From Phorcus lineatus (taxonomy: Eukaryota > Mollusca > Gastropoda > Trochida > Trochidae), in the NCBI GenBank assembly GCA_921293015.1, contig OV121082.1, positions 19,757,748 to 19,821,747 of the forward strand: a stretch of 64,000 bases of DNA, read 5' to 3'. The notes beneath the pieces were generated by a model. It was given only the letters and a program-made list of their open reading frames with translations, was not told the origin of the DNA and made no database searches. A program made the translations under genes and the position numbers. Of this stretch, positions 24,806 through 37,326 are shown piece after piece; positions within the stretch are counted from its first letter, which is position 1; every line of letters starts with the position of its first letter.

Positions 24806-25836
24806 CATTGAACCTGCACGGTAAATGTTACCAAGAAAATACCTGTTGTGACCCTGCTGAAACAAGTACTAGTGTTATAAACTATTCAAAGGTTATAAAT
24901 GGTAGTCTTTGGCTCCTTTGAAAAACCTAACATAGGCTTGTAAATCCTATTTTTTCACTTTAGAAGGTGACAGCTTGTCTTCACACAGACACTCATATAG
25001 AATTAAGACATTTTTTAAATATACATTCAATATAAATCAAATATGTCGAACTTTTTCAATCCATGGAAAATCAAACTGAAACAATCATTCATCTAAGCAG
25101 TGCACCATATTGTTCGTTATAAATGAGGCAATAAAGCTATCATCAAAATGATATTTTAGCAGTCCTCTGATTGTTGAAATTGACGCCAGGTCAAGGTCAC
25201 ACACATGGTCATTTGACAAGACATCTTGCAGTTCCCATATCAGAAAAGAAGCAAGAGATACATTTTCAATTCAATTTGACAAAAATCACCTTTTTCAACA
25301 AGCGTTTCCTCGGTTTTCCGTATCGCAAATATTAGAACAATTTCAGGATTAAAAGTTTCTCCTATAAGGTCTGTAATTTTTGCAAACAAATAACATTTCA
25401 ATTACGAATTTTTAATTTTAATGTTTAAACTTTCACATGGACTGCAAATTAGTTTCACGGAGACGTTGCAATAGTTTCATTTCATCGAATTGAAAATTGG
25501 TATTTCTATTCATGTTATATGTGTGTGAAGAGAAATCCTAAGAGGAATAGAAAAGTTTTTCTACTGAGTTTCCCTGGGGAGTTAATGAAATATTTGTTTA
25601 GACTATAAACCTTCTGATAGATTGCCAGATCTATACAATGAAGTCTTTCAGCCGACTCCCAGGTTGGTTGGGGCAGCCTTGATGGCGAACAATTAATTTT
25701 TGTTGAATTGCGGATTAAAAGTTTTTATTATTAAAGGTTAGGGATTTCCCATCACAGCATGCTTGATAGTTTTATTTATCTGTTTAATGAAAACAAAACT
25801 TTGCACAAGGAATATCCGGATAATATATGTAGACCT

Positions 25837-25861
25837 TATATATATATATATATATATATAT
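25837..25861. repeat. (TA)12 microsatellite
   Basis: An uninterrupted TA dinucleotide run of 24 to 25 bases, followed by GGAGAGAGAGG. It lies in a part of copy B that has no close counterpart in copy A. Confidence 0.95.
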
Positions 25862-28581
25862 GGAGAGAGAGGACATTTCAGTGTATTGAAGTTTGAAGTT
25901 TATAGATTAAATAAAATACAATATCTCTATTTCTAAAACCAAAATCTATTTCCAGAAGTCACAAATAAAGTCAGCTTTATATTTTAGAAAGCTGTACCAT
26001 GGTTATATTCTTCCTTATTATTGTAATACAACAATCATCTTTCGAATCAAAATTAAAGGGACAGATGAGTCATGTTACTCAACATAGACTTTTCAGCAGA
26101 TTATTTCTTATTATACAGTGTATAAGACAGTAATAACATTATTTATAAATGCTTTGGAAAATTTTATCACAATGCATAGACGCACTGTTGGGGGTCACCC
26201 CGCCTTAATAAAACTTACCACTGTGATAAACATAAAATTCAATTGATCCGCTCATCACGTCTGAATGAATAGTTTTAAAGCCTCTTTGCAAAGCTTGAAC
26301 ATTTTCAACACCTGATCAATATATTGTGGCTTGTGCTGATTGATCTATATTATTTCATCAACGTTTTGGAAGTTTTATGAATAAAATATTCAACTTTCAA
26401 CGTTATGCAAATATGATGTGCTATTCACAGTAGGAAAAATACAGACAAATTCATTCAAGTTCATTCAAATGCATATTCATACTTGGACATGTATTTTAAT
26501 CATTTCAAAACGACGTTGATGCTTTCTTTTAGATACAACTGAAACGCTTGGTTAGTTTCAAGAGTTAACGTGTTGAAGATAAATCAATGACATTATTTCT
26601 GTAAATGATTGTCCAGAATGTGGAAGACATTTTTCCATTAGCGTTTGATGTATTGAACTTTTTTATATCTACATATTATTCTTATTTTTTACATATCATG
26701 CAATGTTACTGTCACATTACTTACAAAATGTCACTATGCTGTAATGAGGAAGAAAAGTAATCATACAACAGATTCCAGGTCAGTGTGATACAGAGATCTT
26801 TTTACTTTAACGTTCTTCACTTCATCTATTACCTTGCCCTTTTAAATGTGTAAGAAAATTTATACATTCTGGTTAGGTAGTTTTGCTATCGATTTTAGTG
26901 AATTCATTTTGTGTCTATGTCTCTTATGCGGACGCTGAAGGATTGGAAAAAATACGCAACGATTCCAGAAAGTTCAATATGAAAAAACGGAGACTTCTTG
27001 CATACACGCGCAGTCGCCTTAAGCACTTACTGCTTTCACAATTTTAACGAGATTTTTTCAAGGCTTTCTGTAACCATCATGTTGAATGTCAACTTTAGTT
27101 TTTCTGACTTCACTACAAGCAGTGTAGCTTCATGTTGTCCTTGTTAGAATGGTGACCTGACCAAAAGGGAGATAAGATTCCCTAATGGACTAGAATTCAA
27201 ATATGATCTATTGTATCTAAAGTGGAATTATGTTTTATGGATTACTGCTGAATGCTGTTGTTCTTATTTGCTTAGTACCGTAATGACTCCAAGAATATGA
27301 ATTATTTACGATTTTTTAAATTTAGATTGTGACTTCTTAATCTCGAAATTATTTATGTAAATAGATTACAAAGACTTACTATGTAAGTAATAAAAGCCAT
27401 GGCAATGAGTGATTATTCAGAATCAGACACTTTATCAATGTTGATAAATGGAATTATCATGTATCATTATTCATTGATTTTCATTTTGTTTTGCCCCGTC
27501 ATTGTCCTCATAACTAAATCTTTCTTCAAACGTGAGGACTTATATTTATGTCACTTTAAAGTCATCAGCGTGTATTTATTGATTGTCTTGTTTTCCTGAA
27601 ATTAAGCAAGATGCCTGGAAGATTGATTGTATTATATTAGTAGTTTTGTTTTCCACACTATCTTTTTTTTGTTTAAAAACAAAATGTTTTGATTTGCTTA
27701 CGAATTTTTTTTCTATATGTCCTGACAGCAAGACGGTCGAATTCCTCACAGTAAAAATACAGTTGAACATGACTCATGTCCTTAAGTTCTCTTATTGTAT
27801 ATATTTTCATGACATTTCGAACGATTTGAGTGACAGTTAGAGGAACAAGTACTTCCTACTTACGTACTTTATAAAGAAACTATCATTATGGCACTCTTTC
27901 TTAACCTGTAGTAATTGAAAACATAAACGTGATCTCAGAGATTAGACAGAGAACCTATTTGAACCCAATTGGTTTAATCATTTTTGTGATCATCTTTGTC
28001 ATGCAATTCTGCAAATAAGTGTACGAACATTCACTTAACCCTCACCTCGGATTCGGAGATTACTTAATTGTGTCTCATTTTAATAGCATGTGTTGTATCA
28101 GTTTCGTATTCTACTTTTTTTAACCAAGAGATATGTTAATTCGTTCTTGGATCCTCGTTCTTTATGTGACGTACACCTACAAATTGAAATGCTCTCAGAG
28201 ATGCTTCAGAGGATGTTCTAATTAACCTAATTATACCCTATTGGTTTAATCATTTGCTGTGAATATCAAATCTGCAAATTTACAACTCTCTGTCACGCAA
28301 TGCTGTAAATCTTATGATTATCAACAACATTTTCTTTTCTGTACCTTTAAATCCGGAGTGATCGTCAGTATGTGTATAATTTATAATGTTTCATTCTCAA
28401 ATTCTTCTCTCTTAGAAAAACAGTTAATCTTCATTATTCCTTGGACTCATTCACATATTTGCCATTATAGATTTTTTATTACATTAATGAAATCCATACA
28501 CGCAGTGATTCGTTGCTCAGACGACACTGAACGTCCTATTCGGGGTTTATTTTGCAACATGAAATAACAACTCAATGTTCT

Positions 28582-29526
28582 GAGTGAGAGAGTTTGGTGT
28601 TAGTGTGTTTTCAACAATATTTCAGTTATTAAACTTATGAAAATCATTCGAAAGGAATCAAGAGGATGAGAGAGGATGGGAGAAAAGATGGGAAGGCATA
28701 GTTAGAGACTTTCTCTCCCAACAGAGGTAGCTCCGCCATAAATTCCTATAAACCTCTGTCTTAATACGAAGGTTTCTCGGTCTTTTGGCAGTTTTAGGAC
28801 AGTTTTAGGACAATATTGCAACCTAAACTACCTGGTAATATTTCAGCAAATGAAAACACCAAATTTGTTGTCACATAAATGTATGCAATGATGCAATCGC
28901 TAAATGAGGCGCTTGTGTTCTGTGTCGACTGTTACCAAAAAGAAAAATTTCATAGCTAATTTGTTAATGTGACAATATGAAGGTAGAACGTCGCAATTAT
29001 GATCGAAAACCTGACGCGTCAAATAGTCAAACGTAATTTTGGAGATTTGTTTTAAACAGCCAGGAGGGCAGTTAGGAGGTGATAGTGTTTGTTATGTTAT
29101 ATAACTAGTATGTCTATTGGGCGTGATATCTACACCTCTGTGGATTTATAAGGTTGTTTTTAGATTGTCATAGAAAAACCAGTATTTGTCATATATATGT
29201 CTTTTGGATATGAAAAGTTAAGATGTTTTGAATCTATATTACCACATATGACATTTAGGTTCGTATCAAAGGTAAGTGATACGTAATGAAAATCACGGAG
29301 TGGCTATCCGAGACAGAGGTTGTATAGGAATTTATAACGGAGCTAACATGTTCAGAGAGAAAGAGTAAGAGAAAGAAAACAGGTTTTAGAACTGACTGAA
29401 ATTTGGCCTGTCCTGTCAAGCTTGGCTGCCCCCACCTGGAGCATGTAAGCTCCGGCTGGCTTAGCTCTCGTGGTATCTGTAGCACACAAACCACCACACC
29501 ACGATAATATATTGAGTCAAGTGGTG
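28582..29526 (-). mobile_element. (GTGA)-tailed SINE-like repeat, split by a TIR element
   Basis: The left part (28,582-28,710: GAGTGAGAGAGTTTGG, CAACAATATTTCAGTTATTA) and the right part (29,346-29,526: AAACAGGTTTTAGAAC, GCATGTAAGCTCCGGCTGGC, ACCACCACACCACG, ATTGAGTCAAGTGGT) match, in order, the intact copy at 44,694-45,023. The 635 bases between them are a family X element. The orientation is judged minus because the GTGA-type microsatellite would be the 3' tail. Copy A lacks it, so the insertion postdates the segmental duplication. The G+C-rich right part gives chance open frames on the minus strand that I do not regard as genes. Confidence 0.7.
28711..29345. mobile_element. TIR element, family X, complete copy (~635 bp)
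   Basis: The left end (TTTCTCTCCCAACAGAGGT, then AGCTCCGCCATAAATTCC) and the right end on the reverse strand (CTCTGAACATGTTAGCTCCG, then TTATAAATTCCTATAC) form inverted repeats of about 50 bases reaching CCTCTGTC. It is inserted inside a SINE-like repeat whose halves flank it. The interior (reverse strand) matches 31,033-31,480 for about 400 bases and parts of 4,011-4,355. No transposase frame is present, so it is non-autonomous. Confidence 0.7.
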
Positions 29527-31032
29527 TTCATTTTTCTAAAGACATTGATGTATTTCTAGGTTTCAACAGTAGAATAAATATGTTGATAGACATGCTGAGA
29601 CCAAAAGATGTACTTAAGGAGATGCTTATACCTTGTACATACATACATATCAGATTACTTGAAAGTCCCCGAGGACTCGAAAATAAAATATCATTTGGCT
29701 TTCCATAAACATTGAAGATTCAAAACAGCTTTGATAGAAGTTACATATTGCAACAGGTTGAAAGGAAAAACATTAATCTTGGAGTGCATATATTGCACAG
29801 TAATACATATTTCATACATTAATATTAATAGCACATATTCGCATTTGATCGATACAATTTTAATTCACATATTTTGACATAACCTCTGAAATAAACGCAA
29901 TTAAGCTGAATAACAAAAGGAACGTCGACATACAAAAAACGATATTTTTCAATCCATGAGTAGTAAAAGCGACTGAAACATTATGTCTTCAGGAGCCAAC
30001 TAAACTGAATTTCAAATAATACCACAATATCGGTTCATGGTTCTGAAAAAATGCGCCTTTAAAGTAATCGTTGTTTTGGAATTTCCTAAGGAGATAGGAG
30101 AGTCAAAAATGGCTGTTTTGGCTGGTTGTGGCGTGTTACATGTGAAATAATGTCAAAGAAGGTCATATATGACGAAAAGAACTCAGATTTGACAGCTACA
30201 GATTATGTTTCCAAGTGCAGAGAGAAGTTAGATGACAAGCTCGTTACATTTACTAACAAACTGTGATTTAGATCGGTAAAAGAATACTTCATGAATATTT
30301 GTGGATATTGTCATTATTCATTGGACGTTATTGCAGATGAAACTAATTTTGAATAAATATAAAAAGGAGCTTTTCTTTAAAAACAAAGCTATAAACTAGG
30401 CTAAAAAAACACACAGGACAATCACCAGCTTGTCAATATACTTGTATGAATTAAACTTTATCTTTCTCATTTTCATGCTTTTTCAATACTAAACTACACT
30501 TTTTGATATATTGTATAAACTGTTCTCTCAAAGAAATGACAGGGTAGAGTAGACTTTACACTTTTAATACATATATTTTGACAAAGCCTCTGACATAAAC
30601 GCAAATAAAACATGGTTGTAGATTTTACCGTCATTCAATCTCAGCTGAAAGCACTTTGTAAAAATGTATGAAAGTAAAATTAATGCATGTGGCTTTGACA
30701 GACCCTGCTAGGTACGCAATCGGAATTTGACATAAAAGTATGTTTGTAGACTACATTAACTTACTTGTTCCCATTTGTATAATGGTTATGGCAGTTCTCG
30801 AAAAACAGGAGGTTAAGAAGGGATCAACATCTCCATAGTTATAACCTCCATTGACCTATCTCTTTAGTTCTTTGGGAACACTATTTTTCGTAATTTCCTT
30901 TAAATCTGAATCATTTTTGCTTCCCGATGACAGTAATCTTAATACTGTTCCTCTACCCTGAACAATTAACTTGTTAACGCCCTTTGCCTAGCGCAAGTAC
31001 ATTCATTTCAACGACAGTTTTTGTGTTTTTAG

Positions 31033-31480
31033 TTAAACTCCGTGATTTTCATAACATATTATTTACATTTGAGACGAACCTAAAAGTCATATGTGGTGAT
31101 ATAAAATCAAAACATCTTAACTTTCCATGTACAAAAGACATATATATGACAAATGCTGGTTTTCCATGAACATCTAAAAACAGCCTCATAAATGCACAGA
31201 GGTGTAGATATCACGTCCAATATACATATATACTAGTTATATAACCTTACAAACACTATCAATTCCTAACTGCCCTCCTGGCTGTTTTAGAGAAGTCTCA
31301 AAAATAAAGTTTGACTATTTGACGCGCGCCACTGTCCGGTTTTCGATCATATTTGCGACGTTCTACCTTGATAGTGTCACTGTAAAAAAACAATAAGCTT
31401 TAATATGTGTCTTTTTGGTAACAGTCGATACTTCGCGATTAAATGACACCATTGATTAAGTTTGGCATAAATGACTCCAA
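31033..31480. mobile_element. Family X element, truncated, inverted relative to 28,711
   Basis: CTCCGTGATTTTCATAACAT at 31,039 and onward (GACGAACCTAAAAGTCATATG, ATCAAAACATCTTAAC, GGTGTAGATATCACGTCCAA, CTGCCCTCCTGGCTGTTTTA, CGACGTTCTACCTTGATAG) match the reverse complement of 28,920-29,295 at roughly 80 percent. The terminal repeat of the intact copy is missing on the left. With the complete copy it makes an inverted pair with about 1.7 kb between the arms. Confidence 0.7.
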
Positions 31481-33534
31481 CAACTCTCGGAGTGGCTCTT
31501 TAAAGTGTTTACTCTCTACACTACCTTTTATTTACTAACTTCACTAACAGGTAACATAGAGGACACTATGTATTAAAGAGCCTCACCTATCGGCATTCGG
31601 TCCGCCATGTTGTTTTCAGGGAAAATAACATGGAAAAGGCGCTGTATTTTTACTAATTAAACAAGATTATTAATAAAATCTATACCTACATGAATGATTA
31701 GATTTTCCAACCTGTTACACATAATTTATGATTAGACCAATAACAATGGTTCAAACTGCCAACTGACAGTCAAAGTTATTTAGCTTAAAACATTGAACAT
31801 TGAATGACCATAAAGCTATCCACTATGAAAATGAATAGAAATTGTGAAGCGATGATTACATGACTAGAATGCTGTTAACCGTCAATATATGTCAAGTAAG
31901 TGCGCCAATAAGGATAAAATATGAATGATATGGTCAAGTACATTAGGTTCATAACACAGCCGTTTGACATTGCTTTAATCGAAGATGGATATCATTTTAT
32001 TTGTGTATGCCAGAAATATAATTATAATAGAGTTAAATAGATCGATAGAGTATATTGGGAAGGCCCATTAAATGTTAAATGTTATCAGTTATTACAGACT
32101 GAGAATAGCGTTTCTCAATTATATCTAGCTACATTTACAAAAGATCGTTGTTTAAACACTAACTTTAGTCCTGTCTCCATTCCTTTGACTGTCTTATCTA
32201 TAACTGTATTGTGGACGAGGGGCTCAATGAGCCCACGTCATCAAGTAAAAAACGTCTGTTCTGTTTTGAGACACATCCAATTATGATATATAATTAATTG
32301 AATAAACATAGATCATACAGGTTGCAACGATGAGAATTTCATGACTTTAACGTTATCTATAATCATTATGAAACAATTAATTAGTACAAAGGGAAGGTAG
32401 ATGCATCAAATAAAGTAAAATATTCATGACCTAATTATGTACATTTAAAGGGGCTCACATGTATTACATGCAGTGTACGGTGTTATTTGCGTTATTAACT
32501 GACATTCGTGAACGTGCATTGATTTATTACATGATAATGGTTATATAACTGATAGCGTCATTGTCACGTAAAAGCAAGGATAATTACATACATGTGAAGT
32601 ATGTCATATGACATAGATTCTAGTTATGTCCTCACAAGTGTAATACATTGACGGTTATTGGTGCTCATTTGCAAATCTAGATATATCATTATTTGATATC
32701 ACATATATTCCCTGTGATTACATTAAATGAATTAAGGAATTTATAAACTTTCTAGAAAAAGCATGATTTAAAGATTTACAGACGACATCTTATTCAATCC
32801 GGGAAAAGGGGAAAAGTGTATGTATTTGAAAAAACCTAATGTTTGAAAGCTAACAAAGTGTATGTTATCACGCTGTAATCAGTTTTATTATAGCTTACAT
32901 GCTTGCATGAACAGTGAGCAAACATTTCTTCTTTTAAGATCCTTTAAAAGACAAGAACACTTCATCGGAAATGACATGACCTTTTCAAACCGTCAAAAAC
33001 AGAAATGTTTCAGAATTTATTGAGGAACTTGCACACGACCTGACAACTTCAGACTCTGCAATTGGACTTTGGAACATGTAGGTGACAAGCACGTTTTAAC
33101 ATTTGACAAAAACTTATTTTAGCTTAGTTTTAATGCGTGATATTCTTTGAAAATGTTTTTCTTATGGAAAAATATTCACTTGACAATTTAAGTAACTTAA
33201 CCAACAATAAATGTGCTAAGAAGCTTTCTTTTCATATGCTACACTGATGTCCAGAAGGAAGTTGACATTGTAGTCAAAGTACAAACAATGCTTTGAGTAG
33301 TTATAGCGCAAAGTTAAAGAGAAGTCATCTTTTAAAAAACTTTGTTAATTTTATATTCAATGCATGCCTGAACACGACATCGCACCAGCATTGTCAAACG
33401 GGCATGATATTGTGCCATTATTTGAAAGATGAATTCGTGCAAACTAATGCAGCGTATGTTAAAAAATATCTACAGAAAGGTCCTAAGCATTAGACTCAAT
33501 TGAACACATTCACATTACCAATATCCAAGTGATT

Positions 33535-34315
33535 ATAGTGATTATGTTACAGAGACGTTTGGTTGGACCAGACAACCGGTCATTCGACTCCATTATCACC
33601 TTAACCAGAGTGGCAAGAGATCTGACCCTCCTAGAAGCGGAAGACCGAGGGTGCTCCTCCCGCGGAACCCGATATCTACGCACACTAACTCTACGCAAAA
33701 GATTCGTCACCATGACGTAAACGGCATCGACAGCGTTAGGGCACCTTATTAGCAGGAACGCTACCATGAGACGTCTCCGAGCTAACGACCGTTCCGCGAA
33801 ATGACCTTGATCCGCGAACATCGCCTCAACTGTCTACGCTGGGGAGGGAGAGGGAGTCGCTAGCAGCGACGAGATTTGACAAGAGTGATATTCAGTAACG
33901 AAATTCGATTCAACCTGTTCCAAGCAGATTGCAGAGTAGGAGTATACATACTTAGAGGCATTAGCTAGGCCCTTATAGCCCAGAGATACATTGAGCATGT
34001 GTTATGCAGCCTGTTGTGGTTCCAGTCATACAGTCATGCAGCACTAAGGGATGATTTTAGGAGGACAGCGCAAGACCACGTACCATCAGGATCACCATGG
34101 ACTTCCTAAACCGACAAAACATCCATGTTTGGCCTTGGCCATCACAATCCCCTGACTTATCACCCATCGAGCCTCTATGGGACCATTTGGCAAGACGACT
34201 GTCGCCAACAGCAACCAGCCACCATACAACTGCTGGAACAGGCACTACACAAAGAGTGGCAACGTATCCCGAATGCCGTCAAAGACAGAATACCAGTAGC
34301 AGTGGTATAGTGTAA
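33535..34315 (+). pseudogene. Tc1/mariner-like transposase pseudogene
   Basis: Family landmarks appear in the correct order but in shifting frames. An HTH-linker remnant (PPRSGRPRVLLPRNP) lies around 33,625-33,675. LIREHRLNCLRWG lies near 33,808-33,846, and VIFSNEIRFNLFQADCRVGVY near 33,880-33,945. DSARPRT, for the usual DNARPHT, is near 34,064-34,085. MDFLNRQNIHV starts at 34,097, followed by SPDLSPIEPLWDHLARRL to about 34,206. After a frameshift LLEQALHKEWQRIPNAV continues to about 34,285. Tc1 transposases have about 340 codons; about 260 codons of sequence remain. The VMVWGGI core is deleted, and the first catalytic Asp (FSDES in the family) reads Asn. Its G+C is far above the surroundings, which marks it as foreign. 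No flanking inverted repeats were identified. Confidence 0.9.
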
Positions 34316-36691
34316 ATATATCTCTATATCGTACTTGATTGAAATCTATTACAAGCATATGAAGGTTTTGAATAACAAAAATAAACAAAGCAAATAGATT
34401 TTCTACACGTGCTGTCCCGAAAATCAAATCTTATCAACATGTCACCATTTCAATGTCATTTTCGATTACTGCCATGACACTGATTGGTTTAAAAGAACAA
34501 CACTGCGTTCAAAAGTGTCTTTTAAGGAAAAAAACAGCAATGCCTTCAAATCTTAAATTAGTTCTCTTCAACGCAACAATGCTGTGTAATGTTTTAGTGT
34601 TTTTTAAATGAACCTTTTAAAATTTATTTTTAGTTCAAAAATACAACTTACAATTTTATGATTCATTAATTTATTAATATGAAGACAGGTAAATACTGAA
34701 TCTATAGGTTAACAGTTTATTATATACAATCCACAATATGCAATATGTAGGTCGTACCATTTTTTTTCACGAATGACAGATTGAAAAGGACAAAGTAATG
34801 TTAATTAAATTTAATCAACATCCATACATACCTTGAGATTCATTGCATAAATTGTCGATAAATTAATAAGTAAAAATATTCGAATTTGATCATTAACTTT
34901 TAAAACATATGTTTTGACATAACGCAAACCGATAGAAAATAGAAATTGGGTGGCAGTTGCTGATGGGAAGTATAGGTTATTAATCTTTGTTTAAATTTTG
35001 TTTTGGATTTAACAACAGTGTTAGTTGGGATCGACTAAAGGAAAGGAACATGCATGTGTTTTGTGATGATATAGGATTTGGTTTAGTTTGGTGAGTTTAC
35101 ACATTGATATCAAGATAACAAATTGAGTCACTGACTCAATAGCTTCTTGTCTTACATGAGTTATTATCTCTGGTAAATATTTTAAGAGATAGATTTGTGA
35201 AATGCATCGGCAGTCATAAGTCAATATGTTGTTATGCTTTTATCAAATGAATTTACAAAAAAACTTCTGGGTGGTGATTTACCCTACAAAAAATACCAGC
35301 TTCAAGCTAAATATCAAGTCAAGATTGTCATGGAATTATTACAAATGTTTTCCCCACCATTGGCGACAATGGTTTCAACATGCAGATGGGTTTTTTTTAA
35401 TGACAGTATAAATTGTGAGCGCGTAGACTACATTATTGTCTTTTCAGAATATGAAGCATTTATCTTTGAAATCACTGCATCCTGAAAACTTGTCTTACAT
35501 TACAGCAAGCCTATTAAAAGTTAAGAACTTTTGGATTGGATATGCCATTCAACTTCTAGCCTAACAGATTTGACAACTGCAGACAATTTTGAAAAGTGAT
35601 CAGTTTAAATGACAAACCCGTTACATTGACCGACAAACAGATATTTAGATTGGTATAAGAATAGGCTATGAATGTAGTTTGAGAATGGTGCAACCATGGC
35701 GTTCTTTTTGTTACCTTAATTTTTATAAATGGTATGAAAAGAACTTTTCATAGAAATAAAAATGTAAGCTAGGCTTAACAAACACAAAGCTAAAAATTGC
35801 GTGGTTAATATACATATATACATATGCATATATACATGAATGGATAAAACTTTAATAATATCTGTCTCATCTTCATGCTTTCTCAGTAGTAAATGGACAC
35901 TTTTAGATATATTGTATAAACGGTTTTTCATAGAATTAACATGATAGAATATGCTTTAAAGGGAATGGGATTATTTGAATGATATATTACTTTCCTATAT
36001 TTATTCCCAGACACGTGCCTTCAAAATACACAATCTGCATACTCTATGCATGTACTTTACATGTACTTTACGCACGCTGTCATGCATGTGAGCTGCCTTC
36101 ACTTTCCGTCTTGTAAAAACAAAGAGTTACTACAAACAGGAATCAACCGCAAATTTAAGCGTTTAAAAATATCTGTCTTATGCGGTCGGTTTTAAACTTA
36201 ATTTACGAGACTTGAAAAACAATTAGTTCCGGAAATGTTAAAAAAGGAACTATTTTTTTTCTAAAATATTGAAAAATTGATTCCTCCGAAAGAAGGGCAG
36301 CAATTTAATTGTATTTAATTTGTTATTCGTTTACAATCATAAATTTATAATTGGTTGTCAATGATTATTTATGTTTCCGTGAAAAATCTTATTCATTATC
36401 TATTGTCGATAACTTCATTTTATGTTGTCAATAATTTAATTTTGTATTAACATCACAAATTTATGTAATGTAATGTATGTAATTAATGGTAATAATCGAA
36501 TGACAATGAAAAAACTATAAACTGAGTATCTACTTTATTTAGCTTAAAACATTGAAGGTGGCCTGACTATTACGCTATCCACCATCAGTTTAAATGAAAA
36601 TAAATGGTCATTCGGCAAGTAATAATGAACAGAATAAATAATAATATAACAGAAAGCCGGCAATTGCATGACTAGAATGCAATCAACAATC

Positions 36692-36692
36692 A

Positions 36693-36770
<78 letters not shown>
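36692..36770. repeat. (AT)n microsatellite, ~79 bases
   Basis: An AT run with one GT interruption near 36,711. The paralogous place in copy C1 (31,877, CGTCAATATATGTCAAG) has only a three-repeat seed, so the expansion happened after the duplication. Confidence 0.95.
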
Positions 36771-37326
36771 CTCATACAAGTACAATTAGCCAGGACATCA
36801 ATAACGATAAAATATTAATGAAAGGATGATGTACATTATTGCAGGCACACAAGGCAGTCACTATATATGTTGAACATTCTGTACATCTAAGTTGTAATCA
36901 ATCAATGAAGTATTCTACACGACTAAAAGCTCTTAAGCCATTGTAGACACGTCTAAGCGGAAAATGACCTGTAAAGGTATATCTAAGAATGATTTTCATA
37001 GTATGCACCAAAGGTGCCATTTATATCCTCAATGAACGATCTATTTAATGACAATTATGATATGTTATTTATTGAATGGACATTGATAATAGAGAATTCA
37101 ATTACTTTAAGATTATCTACCGTCATTATGAATGAATAAGTACAAAATCCAGGTATGCGCAGCAAGTAAGTAAAATATTTATTACAGAGAAATGCACACT
37201 ACTAGGAGCTGATATGTATTGCATTAAGTATGCATTGCTAAATATGTCATTAACTGACATTTGCCACCATACGATGATTTATTTACATGGTAATGGTTAC
37301 ATAACCGATAGCGCCATTGTCATATA

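Larger units (their letters stand above)
19100..30590. repeat. Segmental duplication copy B (~11.5 kb)
   Basis: Collinear with copy A. The strongest identities are 21,496-21,545 with 11,463-11,512 (49 of 50 bases) and 23,549-23,644 with 12,541-12,636 (about 90 of 96 bases, no gap). Copy B is longer because of later insertions. The block 21,830 to 23,540 is about 0.95 kb longer than in A and holds a Tc1-like fragment plus a 567-bp MITE. The block 28,510 to 29,580 is about 0.9 kb longer and holds a SINE split by a 635-bp TIR element. The extra 23,950-25,480 segment has no counterpart in A and no recognisable gene. No intact protein gene is visible. Confidence 0.75.
29830..34540. repeat. Nested ~5-kb tandem duplication, copy C1
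   Basis: Blocks match copy C2 in order. 29,845-29,895 (CGCATTTGATC, CATATTTTGACATAAC) matches 34,878-34,925; 30,180-30,560 matches 35,570-35,945; 31,770-31,960 matches 36,535-36,830; 32,340-32,590 matches 37,100-37,330; 32,960-33,270 matches 38,320-38,610; and 34,440-34,540 matches 40,610-40,700 loosely. C1 shares its first block with the end of copy B, so this is a tandem duplication of the right end of the array. It carries two private insertions, a family X relic (31,033-31,480) and a Tc1-like pseudogene (33,535-34,315). Nothing else recognisable lies between. Confidence 0.7.

Noticed and set aside
32216-32239. Hairpin GGGCTCAATGAGCCC as a terminator or RNA gene
   Set aside because: A 6-base perfect stem with short outer pairs. 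Single such hairpins are expected by chance, and intrinsic terminators are not relevant to animal DNA.
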